Shown here piece after piece: positions 7,435 to 14,286 of a DNA stretch of 14,772 nt. This DNA comes from an uncultured Eubacteriales bacterium. GTDB lineage: Bacteria; Bacillota; Clostridia; Peptostreptococcales; Anaerovoracaceae. Positions within the stretch are counted from its first letter, which is position 1; every line of letters begins with the position of its first letter. The notes beneath the pieces were generated by a model. It was not told the origin of the DNA. It saw only the letters and a list, made by a program, of their open reading frames with translations, and ran no database searches. Location of the stretch: positions 2,229-17,000 of the forward strand of contig CADBFL010000017.1 of NCBI GenBank assembly GCA_902793875.1, read 5' to 3'. Made by a program: the position numbers and the translations under genes.

Positions 7435-8565
7435 TTACTTGATGGCTCCCTGATCGTCTACCTTGATGACCTTCGTCTCAGGGATCTTGTCTATGTCGCT
7501 CGAAACAGTTCTTGTTCCGTCATAGAGCTCCTTGACGAGTGTGTTGTAGTCTTCAGCAGTGAATCCGTCGCCGAACTGAGTGGATTCAGGCAGCTGTACA
7601 TAGTTCTCAGACGGGTTCTCGGAAACGAGACCGAGGTTCTGGATCTGTCCTGCATATGAATCCCACTCGCCTGCGTTGATAGCTCTGAGCAGTGTGTTGA
7701 CCGTAGCGGCAAGACCCTTCATGGCCGAAGTAACTGTCATGCCGTCACCGTACTGTCCGTCGATGATATCCTTCTGGTCAACGTCAACGCCGATGACCTT
7801 GCCGCCTGCCTTCTTGGCAGCCTCTCCGGCAGAGCTGTAGATCGAGCCGCCGCATGCGAATACGCACTCGGTGCCTGCGCCGTACCATGTGTCCATTACA
7901 GCTGTGATATCAGCATTTCCGGCAAATGCGTTTCCGTAGATGTACTTGAGCTCTACGTCAGTCTTGCCGAGCTCTTCAGCAGCAGCGTCAGCGCCCTGAA
8001 CGTATCCGTGTCCGTATCTCTGTACGGCAGGCACTGCCATTCCGCCGAGGAATCCGAGCTTGGTGTAGCCAAGCTTGACAGCTGCGTAACCGGCCATGTA
8101 ACCGGCGATCTCTTCCTGATAAACAGCGCTGTAGACGTTCTTTCCGTCAAACTCAACTTCCTTGTCTCCTTCATGAGTAAGGTCATACTCACTTACATCG
8201 ATAGCCACGAACTTGACATCAGGATAAGTCGGAGCTACCTCGCGGATAGCAGGCGCGAACGCGTATCCCGGCATTACGATAACGTTGTAGCCTTCTTCGA
8301 TAGCCTCTTCGATCGAGGAAACACGGTCAGCGTCAGCGTCGGATGCAGGCTTCTTGTAAGTGAATTCGATGTTGTTCTCATCGCAGAATGCCTTGCAAGC
8401 CTCATAAGTTGTCTGGTTGAATGACTGGTCAGTGATATCACCATAGTCTGTTACCATTGCGACCTTCATGGTGCCGTCATCTGACGAGCCGCTGTTTCCG
8501 CCCCCGCATGCGGCAAATGAGAATACCATCAGCGCAGCGAGGAGCACTACAATAAATTTCTTCAT
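7435..8565 (-). CDS. nupN: BMP-family nucleoside-binding lipoprotein of the ABC importer (NupN/PnrA-like)
   Basis: This is an extracellular, membrane-anchored substrate-binding protein that delivers nucleosides to the NupOPQ-like transporter. An N-terminal signal peptide (MKKFIVVLLAALMVFSF) ends in a lipobox FAAC, so the mature protein would start at that lipidated cysteine. A Ser/Gly-rich linker follows. Family features are the N-terminal strand MVTDYGDITDQSFNQTTYEA, the central GMAVPAVQRYGHGYVQGAD, the ligand-pocket segment ACGGSIYSSAGEAAKKAGG with VIGVDVDQ, and VTSAMKGLAATV near the C-terminus. Two adjacent ATGs exist at 8568 and 8565. AGGAGG at 8572-8577 is 6 nt from the second and only 3 nt from the first, so 8565 is chosen (376 residues). 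It is the promoter-proximal gene of the importer operon, divergent from tdk. The symbol is by family analogy; the ligand is not proven. Confidence 0.92.
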   Translation of the reverse strand: MKKFIVVLLAALMVFSFAACGGGNSGSSDDGTMKVAMVTDYGDITDQSFNQTTYEACKAFCDENNIEFTYKKPASDADADRVSSIEEAIEEGYNVIVMPGYAFAPAIREVAPTYPDVKFVAIDVSEYDLTHEGDKEVEFDGKNVYSAVYQEEIAGYMAGYAAVKLGYTKLGFLGGMAVPAVQRYGHGYVQGADAAAEELGKTDVELKYIYGNAFAGNADITAVMDTWYGAGTECVFACGGSIYSSAGEAAKKAGGKVIGVDVDQKDIIDGQYGDGMTVTSAMKGLAATVNTLLRAINAGEWDSYAGQIQNLGLVSENPSENYVQLPESTQFGDGFTAEDYNTLVKELYDGTRTVSSDIDKIPETKVIKVDDQGAIK

Positions 8566-8608
8566 CATAACCCTCCTAAAGTACTTTAGAGTGATAATGG
8601 TTTTTATC

Positions 8609-8624
8609 GGGATCCGTCGATCCC
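8609..8624 (-). promoter_or_regulatory. 6-bp GC-rich hairpin at the predicted 5' end of the nupN mRNA
   Basis: GGGATC (8609-8614) and GATCCC (8619-8624) are a perfect inverted repeat around CGTC. Given the -10 box at 8635-8640, transcription would start near 8628, placing the hairpin within a few bases of the transcript end. It may stabilise the mRNA or be an operator overlapping the start site. Both are inference. Confidence 0.4.
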
Positions 8625-8634
8625 CGCTGTGCCT

Positions 8635-8640
8635 ATTATA
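8635..8640 (-). promoter_or_regulatory. -10 box of the importer operon promoter
   Basis: The minus strand reads a consensus TATAAT, giving a leader of about 60 nt to the nupN start. The -35 position at 16-18 nt spacing is poor (TCTATT or neighbours) and lies next to a T-tract. A weak -35 fits a promoter that needs an activator or is moderately expressed. The start point is inferred from spacing. Confidence 0.5.
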
Positions 8641-8687
8641 CTATATGCGATGTAAAAAATAGAATATATTAATCTTTTTTTTTGAGC

Positions 8688-8725
8688 ATTGCAGACTAAT
8701 TGTCAACTAAATAGTAATTGCAGTC
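8688..8725. repeat. three ATTG(C/T) repeats between importer and tdk promoters
   Basis: ATTGCAGAC (8688-8696), ATTGTC (8699-8704) and ATTGCAGTC (8717-8725) are near-identical direct repeats in the 293-bp divergent region, upstream of the importer -10 box and about 100 bp upstream of the tdk -10 box. The half-site resembles the ATTGY arms of the inverted repeats before deoC. A shared regulator is conceivable, but repeats this short are weak evidence. Apart from these, the hairpin and the promoter boxes, I see nothing else in 8569-8858. Confidence 0.3.
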
Positions 8726-8819
8726 AGCACGCGGCTTCCTTCGTATCAGGCCGCATATGTTGACGCAAATCCACATGATTATCTCATTCTTGCTTCAACA
8801 TCTTACTAAAGCGGACGTT

Positions 8820-8825
8820 TATAAT
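8820..8825 (+). promoter_or_regulatory. -10 box of the tdk-psuK-psuG operon
   Basis: TATAAT lies 33 nt before the tdk ATG, giving a short leader that still contains the AAAGGAG ribosome binding site (8845-8851). No convincing -35 hexamer is seen at 16-18 nt; the closest sequence, TTCAAC, is 20 nt away. Confidence 0.45.
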
Positions 8826-8858
8826 GTATTATATGTGTATATATAAAGGAGAACGGAA

Positions 8859-9434
8859 ATGGCAAAGCTGTATTTCAAGTACGGAGCGATGGGATCTTCG
8901 AAATCCGCGCAGGCGCTCATCACCAAGTTCAACTACGAAGAAAAAGGGATGAGCGTGTGGCTCATAAAGCCGGGCACGGACACCCGCGACGGCGCGGACA
9001 TCATAAAGAGCCGCATCGGTCTTTCCCAGCGCGCTCAGGTCATAGGGCCGGATGAAAGCATAATAAAGGCTTATGAAGAGGCCGGAAACTACGATGTGAT
9101 CATCGCAGACGAGGCCCAGTTCATGTCGCCTGAGCAGATAGACGAGCTGCGTACACTCGTGGATGATGAGGATCTGCCGGTCCTCTGCTTCGGCCTCAGA
9201 ACCGACTTCAGGACCCGTTTCTTCCCGGGATCGCGCAGACTCATGGAAATCGCGGATTCGATCACTGAGATAAAGACTATCTGCGAATGCGGACGCAAGG
9301 CCACGGTCAACGCACGTTTCGACGACAGCGGACGCGTCATCACCGAAGGCGACCAGGTAGTGCTCGGCGGAAACGACAGATATACCGCGATGTGCTTCAG
9401 ATGCTGGAAGGAACGCATCAAAAGTCAGGATTGA
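8859..9434 (+). CDS. tdk: thymidine kinase (type II)
   Basis: Tdk phosphorylates thymidine (and deoxyuridine) with ATP to dTMP in the cytoplasm, the salvage route for imported thymidine. The 191 residues match type II kinases. Visible motifs are the P-loop GAMGSSKS (9-16), the Walker B/catalytic ADEAQF (83-88; E85 is the likely base), CFGLRTDF (110-117) with the downstream substrate loop, and a zinc site made by C142 and C144 (ICECGRKA) with C179 and C182 (CFRCW). The lasso region with GGNDRYTAMCF holds the conserved tyrosine Y175. The P-loop has Ser where the Walker A consensus has Gly; as I recall, this is common among clostridial homologues. The ATG follows AAAGGAG with 7 nt spacing. It heads a three-gene operon with psuK and psuG, divergent from the importer. 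Confidence 0.95.
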   Translation: MAKLYFKYGAMGSSKSAQALITKFNYEEKGMSVWLIKPGTDTRDGADIIKSRIGLSQRAQVIGPDESIIKAYEEAGNYDVIIADEAQFMSPEQIDELRTLVDDEDLPVLCFGLRTDFRTRFFPGSRRLMEIADSITEIKTICECGRKATVNARFDDSGRVITEGDQVVLGGNDRYTAMCFRCWKERIKSQD

Positions 9435-9467
9435 TATTGCGGATGGTTTCATCCTGAGGTGACATCA

Positions 9468-10433
9468 ATGCAGGATCAGATAAAAAACGAACGCTATGTG
9501 GCCGTAGTCGGAGGCGCCAACATAGATATAGGAGGGACTCCTCTCAAACCCCTCATACCCGCCGACTCCAATCCGGGAGATATATCGATTAATTACGGCG
9601 GCGTCGGAAGAAACATCGCGCATAATCTCGTGAAACTCGGCGTTCCGGTCAGGCTCATCACGGCGGTGGGCGGCGATGTGCTTGGAGCCGACATGATAGA
9701 ACACTGCGAAAGCACCGGCATAGATGTCTCTTATGTCCTTCGCATCCCGGACCGCACTTCGTCGATGTATCTTTATATCAACAGCACGGACGGCGACATG
9801 GAAATGGCCATAGACCATATGGACATTGCAAGAGAGATCACTCCGGATTATCTCGATTCCATCCGTCCTGTCATACAGGGAGCGATGGCAGTCGTAGCGG
9901 ATACCAACATAACCGCGGATGCTTTGCTTCACCTGAAGTCCATGTGCAGGTCGCCCCTTTATGTGGATCCTGTTTCGACAGCTCTCGCGGCGAGGATAAA
10001 AAACAGTCTTGAAGGCATTGACTGCTTAAAACCGAACAGACTCGAGGCTGAGTATCTTACGGGCATGACAATACAGACCGAAGCCGACTATAAAGCAGCA
10101 GCATCCGCCCTGCTCGGCATGGGAGTGCGCCGTGTATTTCTTTCAATGGGAAGCGAGGGCATGATCGCGGCGGATAAAAACAACATGTACATAGTGAGCG
10201 TGTGTCCGGCCGATGTCGTATGCACGACGGGAGCGGGCGATTCCGCCATGGCTGCTATAGTCTGGGCATCTGCGGTGATCGCTGACGGCGACTCTCTTGT
10301 AACAGCGGCAAAGGCAGCCAGCGCAGCAGCCTCTATGACCGTATCCGTGCCTGATACCAACTGCGCTGAACTTTCACACAGCTCTGTGCTCGATAAAATG
10401 ACAGTTTCAGACATAAAAGTGCGCAGAATATAA
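9468..10433 (+). CDS. psuK: pseudouridine kinase (PfkB family)
   Basis: PsuK phosphorylates pseudouridine to pseudouridine-5'-phosphate, the substrate of PsuG, in the cytoplasm. This 321-residue ribokinase-fold protein has GGANIDIGG near the N-terminus, the segment PADSNPGDISINYGGVGRNI (31-50), which closely resembles E. coli YeiC/PsuK, and the C-terminal PfkB signature TTGAGDSAMAA (253-263) with catalytic base D258. LKPNRLEAEYLTG (187-199) is the usual hinge segment. The ATG at 9468 is chosen because GAGGTGA ends 5 nt upstream; the GTG at 9459 overlaps that site. It lies 33 nt after tdk and 32 nt before psuG. Other PfkB sugar or nucleoside kinases are possible on sequence alone, but adjacency to psuG makes pseudouridine the best call. 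Confidence 0.9.
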   Translation: MQDQIKNERYVAVVGGANIDIGGTPLKPLIPADSNPGDISINYGGVGRNIAHNLVKLGVPVRLITAVGGDVLGADMIEHCESTGIDVSYVLRIPDRTSSMYLYINSTDGDMEMAIDHMDIAREITPDYLDSIRPVIQGAMAVVADTNITADALLHLKSMCRSPLYVDPVSTALAARIKNSLEGIDCLKPNRLEAEYLTGMTIQTEADYKAAASALLGMGVRRVFLSMGSEGMIAADKNNMYIVSVCPADVVCTTGAGDSAMAAIVWASAVIADGDSLVTAAKAASAAASMTVSVPDTNCAELSHSSVLDKMTVSDIKVRRI

Positions 10434-10465
10434 ACTGATGGATCAATAAGGAGGAAAGAGAAAAA

Positions 10466-11377
10466 ATGAATAAATATCTGGATATCAATGAAGAAGTAAA
10501 GGCTGCTCTCGATGCCGGAAAGCCGGTGGTCGCTCTCGAGTCGACCATCATTTCGCATGGCATGCCTTATCCGCAGAATGTCGAGACCGCTATTAAGGTA
10601 GAGCAGATCATAAGAGAGAACGGAGCGGTTCCCGCTACCATCGCCATCATAGGCGGCAGACTCAAAGCGGGACTCACTGCAGACGAGATCGAATATTTCG
10701 GAAAGAAGGGTCCTGAGATCAGAAAGGCATCAAGGCGCGACCTCGCCATGCTTTGCGCCAGAGGAGAAGACGGCGCATGCACCGTGACGACCACCATGAT
10801 GATAGCCCACATGGCCGGCATAAAGATATTCGCTACCGGCGGCATCGGAGGAGTCCACAGAGGAGCAGAGACCACGATGGACATAAGCGCCGACCTCGAA
10901 GAGCTGGCAACCACTCCTGTAATGGTAGTCTGCGCCGGATGCAAATCCATACTCGACATAGGACTGACACTCGAATACCTCGAGACAAAAGGAGTTCCTG
11001 TGCTCGGCTTCGGCACGGAAGACATGCCTGCATTCTATACTCAGAAGAGCGGCTTCAAGGTAGACTACAAGGTCGACACTCCTGAAGATCTCGCGAATTT
11101 CTTCAGGACACATTCCGAACTCGGTCTCAGAGGAGGAGTCCTCGTCACAAATCCTATACCTGATGAATACGCCATGGATCCGGATGTCATAAATCCTGCC
11201 ATCGACTGCGCTATCGAGGAATGCAACAGACTCGGCATCAAGGGAAAAGAGACAACTCCTTTCCTTCTCGCAAAGGTAAAGGAGATAACCGGAGGCGACA
11301 GCCTTGATTCGAACATACAGCTGGTATTCAACAACGCCAGAGTAGCTGCTCTGACTGCAGCCGCAATGTGCAGATAA
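10466..11377 (+). CDS. psuG: pseudouridine-5'-phosphate glycosidase
   Basis: PsuG cleaves the C-C glycosidic bond of pseudouridine-5'-phosphate, giving uracil and ribose-5-phosphate, so pseudouridine from RNA turnover can be reused. The 303 residues fit the family (E. coli 312). By alignment to E. coli PsuG the key residues are E25 in ALESTIISHGMPYP, K87 in IRKASRRDL, the metal-binding D139 in TTMDISADL, and the nucleophilic lysine K160 in CAGCKSILDIG. An asparagine in DSNIQLVFNNA (281-291) closes the site. GGVHRGAETTMDIS is highly characteristic. AAGGAGG (10448-10454) lies 11 nt upstream of the ATG, slightly long spacing. It is the last gene of tdk-psuK-psuG and is followed within bases by a strong terminator. 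Confidence 0.97.
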   Translation: MNKYLDINEEVKAALDAGKPVVALESTIISHGMPYPQNVETAIKVEQIIRENGAVPATIAIIGGRLKAGLTADEIEYFGKKGPEIRKASRRDLAMLCARGEDGACTVTTTMMIAHMAGIKIFATGGIGGVHRGAETTMDISADLEELATTPVMVVCAGCKSILDIGLTLEYLETKGVPVLGFGTEDMPAFYTQKSGFKVDYKVDTPEDLANFFRTHSELGLRGGVLVTNPIPDEYAMDPDVINPAIDCAIEECNRLGIKGKETTPFLLAKVKEITGGDSLDSNIQLVFNNARVAALTAAAMCR

Positions 11378-11400
11378 AAAGGCGCTGAGCGCCTTTTTTT
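11376..11400 (+). terminator. Rho-independent terminator after psuG
   Basis: GGCGC-TGA-GCGCC (11381-11393) is flanked by an A-run upstream and seven T residues downstream. It begins at the psuG stop codon. It also marks the boundary between the higher-GC nucleoside genes and the AT-rich segment to the right. Confidence 0.92.
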
Positions 11401-11426
11401 GAAAACATTATATATGAGGAATTATA

Positions 11427-11825
11427 TTGTACGAAAAGAATAAAGAAATAATTAATTATCTGATAGCAGGCATTCTTACCACTATAGTGAGCCTTGCTGT
11501 GTATTATGCAAGCGTCCTGACAGTGCTGGATCCTCTTGATCCTTTGCAGCTTCAAATCGCTAATATAATTTCCTGGATTGCAGCGGTATCATTCGCTTAC
11601 TTCACAAACAGAAAATATGTTTTTGACAGTCATAATCCAAATGTACTGAAGGAATGCTCTGCTTTTTTTGCTTCCAGAATCGGTACACTAATAATGGATA
11701 TGGGTACTATGTTTCTGTTAGTTTCAGTAATGGGAATCAATGATAAAATTGCAAAACTGATTGTTCAGATAATTGTAACAATTGGTAATTATCTAATAAG
11801 TAAACTTTTAGTCTTCAGAAAATAG
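11427..11825 (+). CDS. GtrA-family membrane protein, putative polyprenyl-phosphate-sugar flippase
   Basis: GtrA/GtcA proteins are thought to flip undecaprenyl-phosphate-linked sugars across the membrane for use by an outward-facing glycosyltransferase. This 132-residue protein has the expected four membrane helices (about 10-30, 44-60, 83-102, 107-127), the conserved NRKYVF (61-66) between helices 2 and 3, and the NYLISKLLVFRK ending. Translation probably starts at a TTG at 11427, with GAGGA 6 nt upstream and no usable ATG nearby. The gene follows the psuG terminator by only 26 nt, leaving little room for a promoter, so its transcription source is unclear. It converges on the gtrB-like gene with 12 nt between stops, whereas classical gtrA precedes gtrB on the same strand. 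Codon use is AT-rich like its new neighbours. Confidence 0.85.
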   Translation: MYEKNKEIINYLIAGILTTIVSLAVYYASVLTVLDPLDPLQLQIANIISWIAAVSFAYFTNRKYVFDSHNPNVLKECSAFFASRIGTLIMDMGTMFLLVSVMGINDKIAKLIVQIIVTIGNYLISKLLVFRK

Positions 11826-11837
11826 AATAATTATTAT

Positions 11838-12746
11838 TTAAGTTCTTTTGGATACTATATATCTCGGTCTGCCTTTAATTTCTTCGTAAATCTTGGAAAT
11901 GTAAAATCCTATGATACCGAGACTGATCATTATAATACTGCTTGTTATACATTGAAAAATAATTACCGTTGTAAATCCCTTAAGAGCAGTTCCGGCAATT
12001 TTTTGATAAATCGCTATTATGCTCAGAATGAACGATAGAATAAAAAGAATTCCTCCTAAAAGAGTTACTGCATGAATAGGAGCAGAGGTAAATGAAGTTA
12101 TGTTGTTTATAGCATATCTTGTCAAACTCCTGGTTGTCCATTTTGTCTCACCATCTTCTCTTTCACGCACATCATATTCAATTTGAGTAGATTTAAATCC
12201 AATCCACGATGAAAGAGCTCTGAAAAAAGAATTCTTTTCCGGCATATTTATCAATGCGTTAACAGCCTTTCTGTCAAGAAGTTTATAGTCAGATGCATGT
12301 CTGAGGTCAGATCCCGCTGCATCGCTTATTAAATCATAAAAGCATTTCGCAGCAAATGAATGTAATCCGCTTTCCTTTCCTCTATTATTTTTAACACCCT
12401 CTACTATTTCGAAACCTGCTTTCCAGAGATTATACATATCCACTATTTTTTCAGGAGGATGCTGCAGATCACAGTCAATAACAACAACACAATCCCCTTT
12501 TGATTCAGCAAGTCCTGCATAAATTGCCGACTCTTTACCGAAATTACGTGAGAAAGAAATACCTCGTATATTATTACGTATTTCATGTTGATCAATTATT
12601 TCATTCCAGGTGCCATCACTTGAACCATCATCAACAAATAATAATTCAAAAGGTATAGCCTCTCTGTCCAGAATACAGCAAATTGTTTCAGAAGCTTTTT
12701 TTATATTATTTTTTTCATTGTATGCAGGAATAACAACAGAAAGCAC
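11838..12746 (-). CDS. GtrB/DPM1-like glycosyltransferase family 2, polyprenyl-phosphate glycosyltransferase
   Basis: The predicted role is to transfer a sugar from a nucleotide-sugar to undecaprenyl phosphate at the inner membrane face, making the donor for the gtrC-like enzyme. The 302-residue length matches GtrB. The GT-A domain has VVIPAYNE (4-11), FVDDGSSDGT (37-46), the metal-binding DXD in VIDCDLQHPPE (89-99), the ASDYKLLDRKAV acceptor-site segment (151-162) and EREDGETKW before the membrane region. Two C-terminal membrane helices (about 225-248 and 260-285) are followed by a basic tail. It starts with GTG at 12746, with GAGGAG 9 nt upstream and 13 nt after the gtrC-like stop, so the two genes are co-transcribed. 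The sugar cannot be read from sequence. Confidence 0.88.
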   Translation of the reverse strand: MLSVVIPAYNEKNNIKKASETICCILDREAIPFELLFVDDGSSDGTWNEIIDQHEIRNNIRGISFSRNFGKESAIYAGLAESKGDCVVVIDCDLQHPPEKIVDMYNLWKAGFEIVEGVKNNRGKESGLHSFAAKCFYDLISDAAGSDLRHASDYKLLDRKAVNALINMPEKNSFFRALSSWIGFKSTQIEYDVREREDGETKWTTRSLTRYAINNITSFTSAPIHAVTLLGGILFILSFILSIIAIYQKIAGTALKGFTTVIIFQCITSSIIMISLGIIGFYISKIYEEIKGRPRYIVSKRT

Positions 12747-12759
12747 TATTCTATTCTCC

Positions 12760-14277
12760 TCAGAATTTTACTATTATTGTTTCATCAACTATTTTTATTG
12801 AACCATCGTCAGGATATTCCGGCATCTTTATAACTTCATCATTGTCTTTAAATTCATTGCCATCAACAGTCACCGGATCATATCCACACCAGTTTCTTAT
12901 ATAATAATTCCAGGCATAATCATTTATTATTCCTGATGTAGTGTAATAAGGTAAAATTCTGATTCCCATATCATCCATTTCCCATAGAGACTCATCATAC
13001 AAAGACTCTTTATTAATAAAAGATACAGGTAATTCATCATTATAACCTTCTGTGCTTTTTATTTGAGTTATCAGAGTGGTGAAATAGCTGATAGCCTCCT
13101 GCTGCGCAAAAGCTGCCTTAAAATAACATTTATTATCGAACCTGCAATACATTACAAGAAGTAATATAAGTATGAATGTTGCAAAGTTTTCTATTATCTT
13201 CTTATTTTTTACATTTTCTATATTTATCTTATCTACGCACCATATAAACAATAAGAAAGTTGATATTTGAGAGTACACCATTAAAGAGTGAACTTCTGAA
13301 GGATCTACCATTACAAATATTAAATTAACAGCTAATGGAAAAATACATAAGATAATAATTGCCATTAAAACTCTATTTTTGTTTTTATTAATTAAAATAG
13401 CAACAAGCATAATTACAGTCGCAACGGCAATTAAATAGTATAAGTAAATGATATTATCGGGATACATGTAATTTGTGCTTTCTTTTGTAGGAATAAAAAA
13501 TTCCCTGTAAGAAAAAAATATTCTCTTAATGTACTCCTTCACACTTACACTGCTGACTGAATAACTTGAGCTATATTCTCCCAGTTCAGCACCTTTATAT
13601 TTTAAATACAATTTATTAATTAAGAGATATGTTAAGATCGATATTGCTGCATATAATCCTTTTTTTAATACACTCAAAAATAATCTGATGAAGCTTTCTT
13701 CATGATTTATTATCACTACATCATGCAAACAATACAGCAATAATATTGATGCAAAATAAGGAAATGTAGCCTGATATATACCTATAGAAGCAGTCATTAA
13801 TGCAATGCCTGCTATATTTATCCTTATGTCATTCCATTTACATAAAAAAATAACTCCTATTGTTCCCATTAAAAATGATAAAGCATAGTAATGGACCGTA
13901 AACATGTATCCAAACATACTTGTAACGACCGGAAACGATATCATTAAAGCCCCTGTAAATCCGCACATCAATTTGTTATCAATATCTATAAGATAGACCA
14001 GACAACAGGCTGTTATTGATATGCATATTATTGTTAATCCTCCATTTATTAATGGAATGCTGTAATGACCGTCACCATAAATCAGGACTTCTAAATTTGA
14101 AATAATATCCAGCATCCATCTTCCTGATTTATATGTTGCACCTACACCAAAAAGAGCGCATGCATCATCGTGAAATGAGAATTTATTAAATAATCCCATT
14201 CCCTGTGAAACAACGCCTATTAAAAACGTAGTAAAAAAAGTTACTATATATTTTGATTTCTTTAAAATTTCATTCAT
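12760..14277 (-). CDS. GtrC/GtrII-like multi-membrane glycosyltransferase (Glucos_trans_II type)
   Basis: The predicted GT-C-type integral membrane enzyme would move the sugar from the polyprenyl carrier to a surface polymer outside the membrane. It has 505 residues, like Shigella GtrII-class proteins. About eleven hydrophobic segments span residues 10-380, including 12-27, 76-97, 104-124, 278-297, 302-324 and 362-378. A C-terminal domain of about 120 residues is probably extracytoplasmic. The first loop contains FSFHDDACALFGVG (34-47), with the D37-D38 pair expected to be catalytic in this fold, and the end reads GSIKIVDETIIVKF, which resembles Firmicutes members of this family. The ATG at 14277 lies 9 nt after the dnaN stop with no clear Shine-Dalgarno, which suggests coupling to dnaN translation. 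Acceptor and sugar are unknown; a teichoic acid or other wall polymer is a guess. Confidence 0.8.
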   Translation of the reverse strand: MNEILKKSKYIVTFFTTFLIGVVSQGMGLFNKFSFHDDACALFGVGATYKSGRWMLDIISNLEVLIYGDGHYSIPLINGGLTIICISITACCLVYLIDIDNKLMCGFTGALMISFPVVTSMFGYMFTVHYYALSFLMGTIGVIFLCKWNDIRINIAGIALMTASIGIYQATFPYFASILLLYCLHDVVIINHEESFIRLFLSVLKKGLYAAISILTYLLINKLYLKYKGAELGEYSSSYSVSSVSVKEYIKRIFFSYREFFIPTKESTNYMYPDNIIYLYYLIAVATVIMLVAILINKNKNRVLMAIIILCIFPLAVNLIFVMVDPSEVHSLMVYSQISTFLLFIWCVDKINIENVKNKKIIENFATFILILLLVMYCRFDNKCYFKAAFAQQEAISYFTTLITQIKSTEGYNDELPVSFINKESLYDESLWEMDDMGIRILPYYTTSGIINDYAWNYYIRNWCGYDPVTVDGNEFKDNDEVIKMPEYPDDGSIKIVDETIIVKF

Positions 14278-14286
14278 TTTAATTAA

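Larger units (their letters stand above)
11401..14280. other. AT-rich segment carrying the gtr glycosylation genes (possible acquired block)
   Basis: GC content falls abruptly at the psuG terminator. As hand-counted samples, 3121-3180 is 36/60 GC while 13201-13260 is 13/60 GC. Codons switch to A/T-ending forms. Two samples in the neighbouring dnaN fragment give 28/60 (14401-14460) and 15/60 (14461-14520), so it is intermediate. No integrase, transposase or flanking repeat is visible, so acquisition by transfer is inference from composition and function. Confidence 0.5.

Noticed and set aside
8569..8858. Purine-type riboswitch in the leader of the importer or tdk
   Set aside because: The inferred leaders are only about 60 and 27 nt, and the conserved purine-riboswitch loop sequences are not found on either strand.
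8883..8906. Tdk P-loop GAMGSSKS deviating from the Walker A consensus as a sign of inactivation
   Set aside because: Ser in place of the second Gly appears, as I recall, in many clostridial type II thymidine kinases, and all other catalytic and zinc-binding residues are intact.
9459..9467. GTG at 9459 as the psuK start
   Set aside because: The GTG overlaps the GAGGTGA ribosome binding site that serves the ATG at 9468 with 5 nt spacing.
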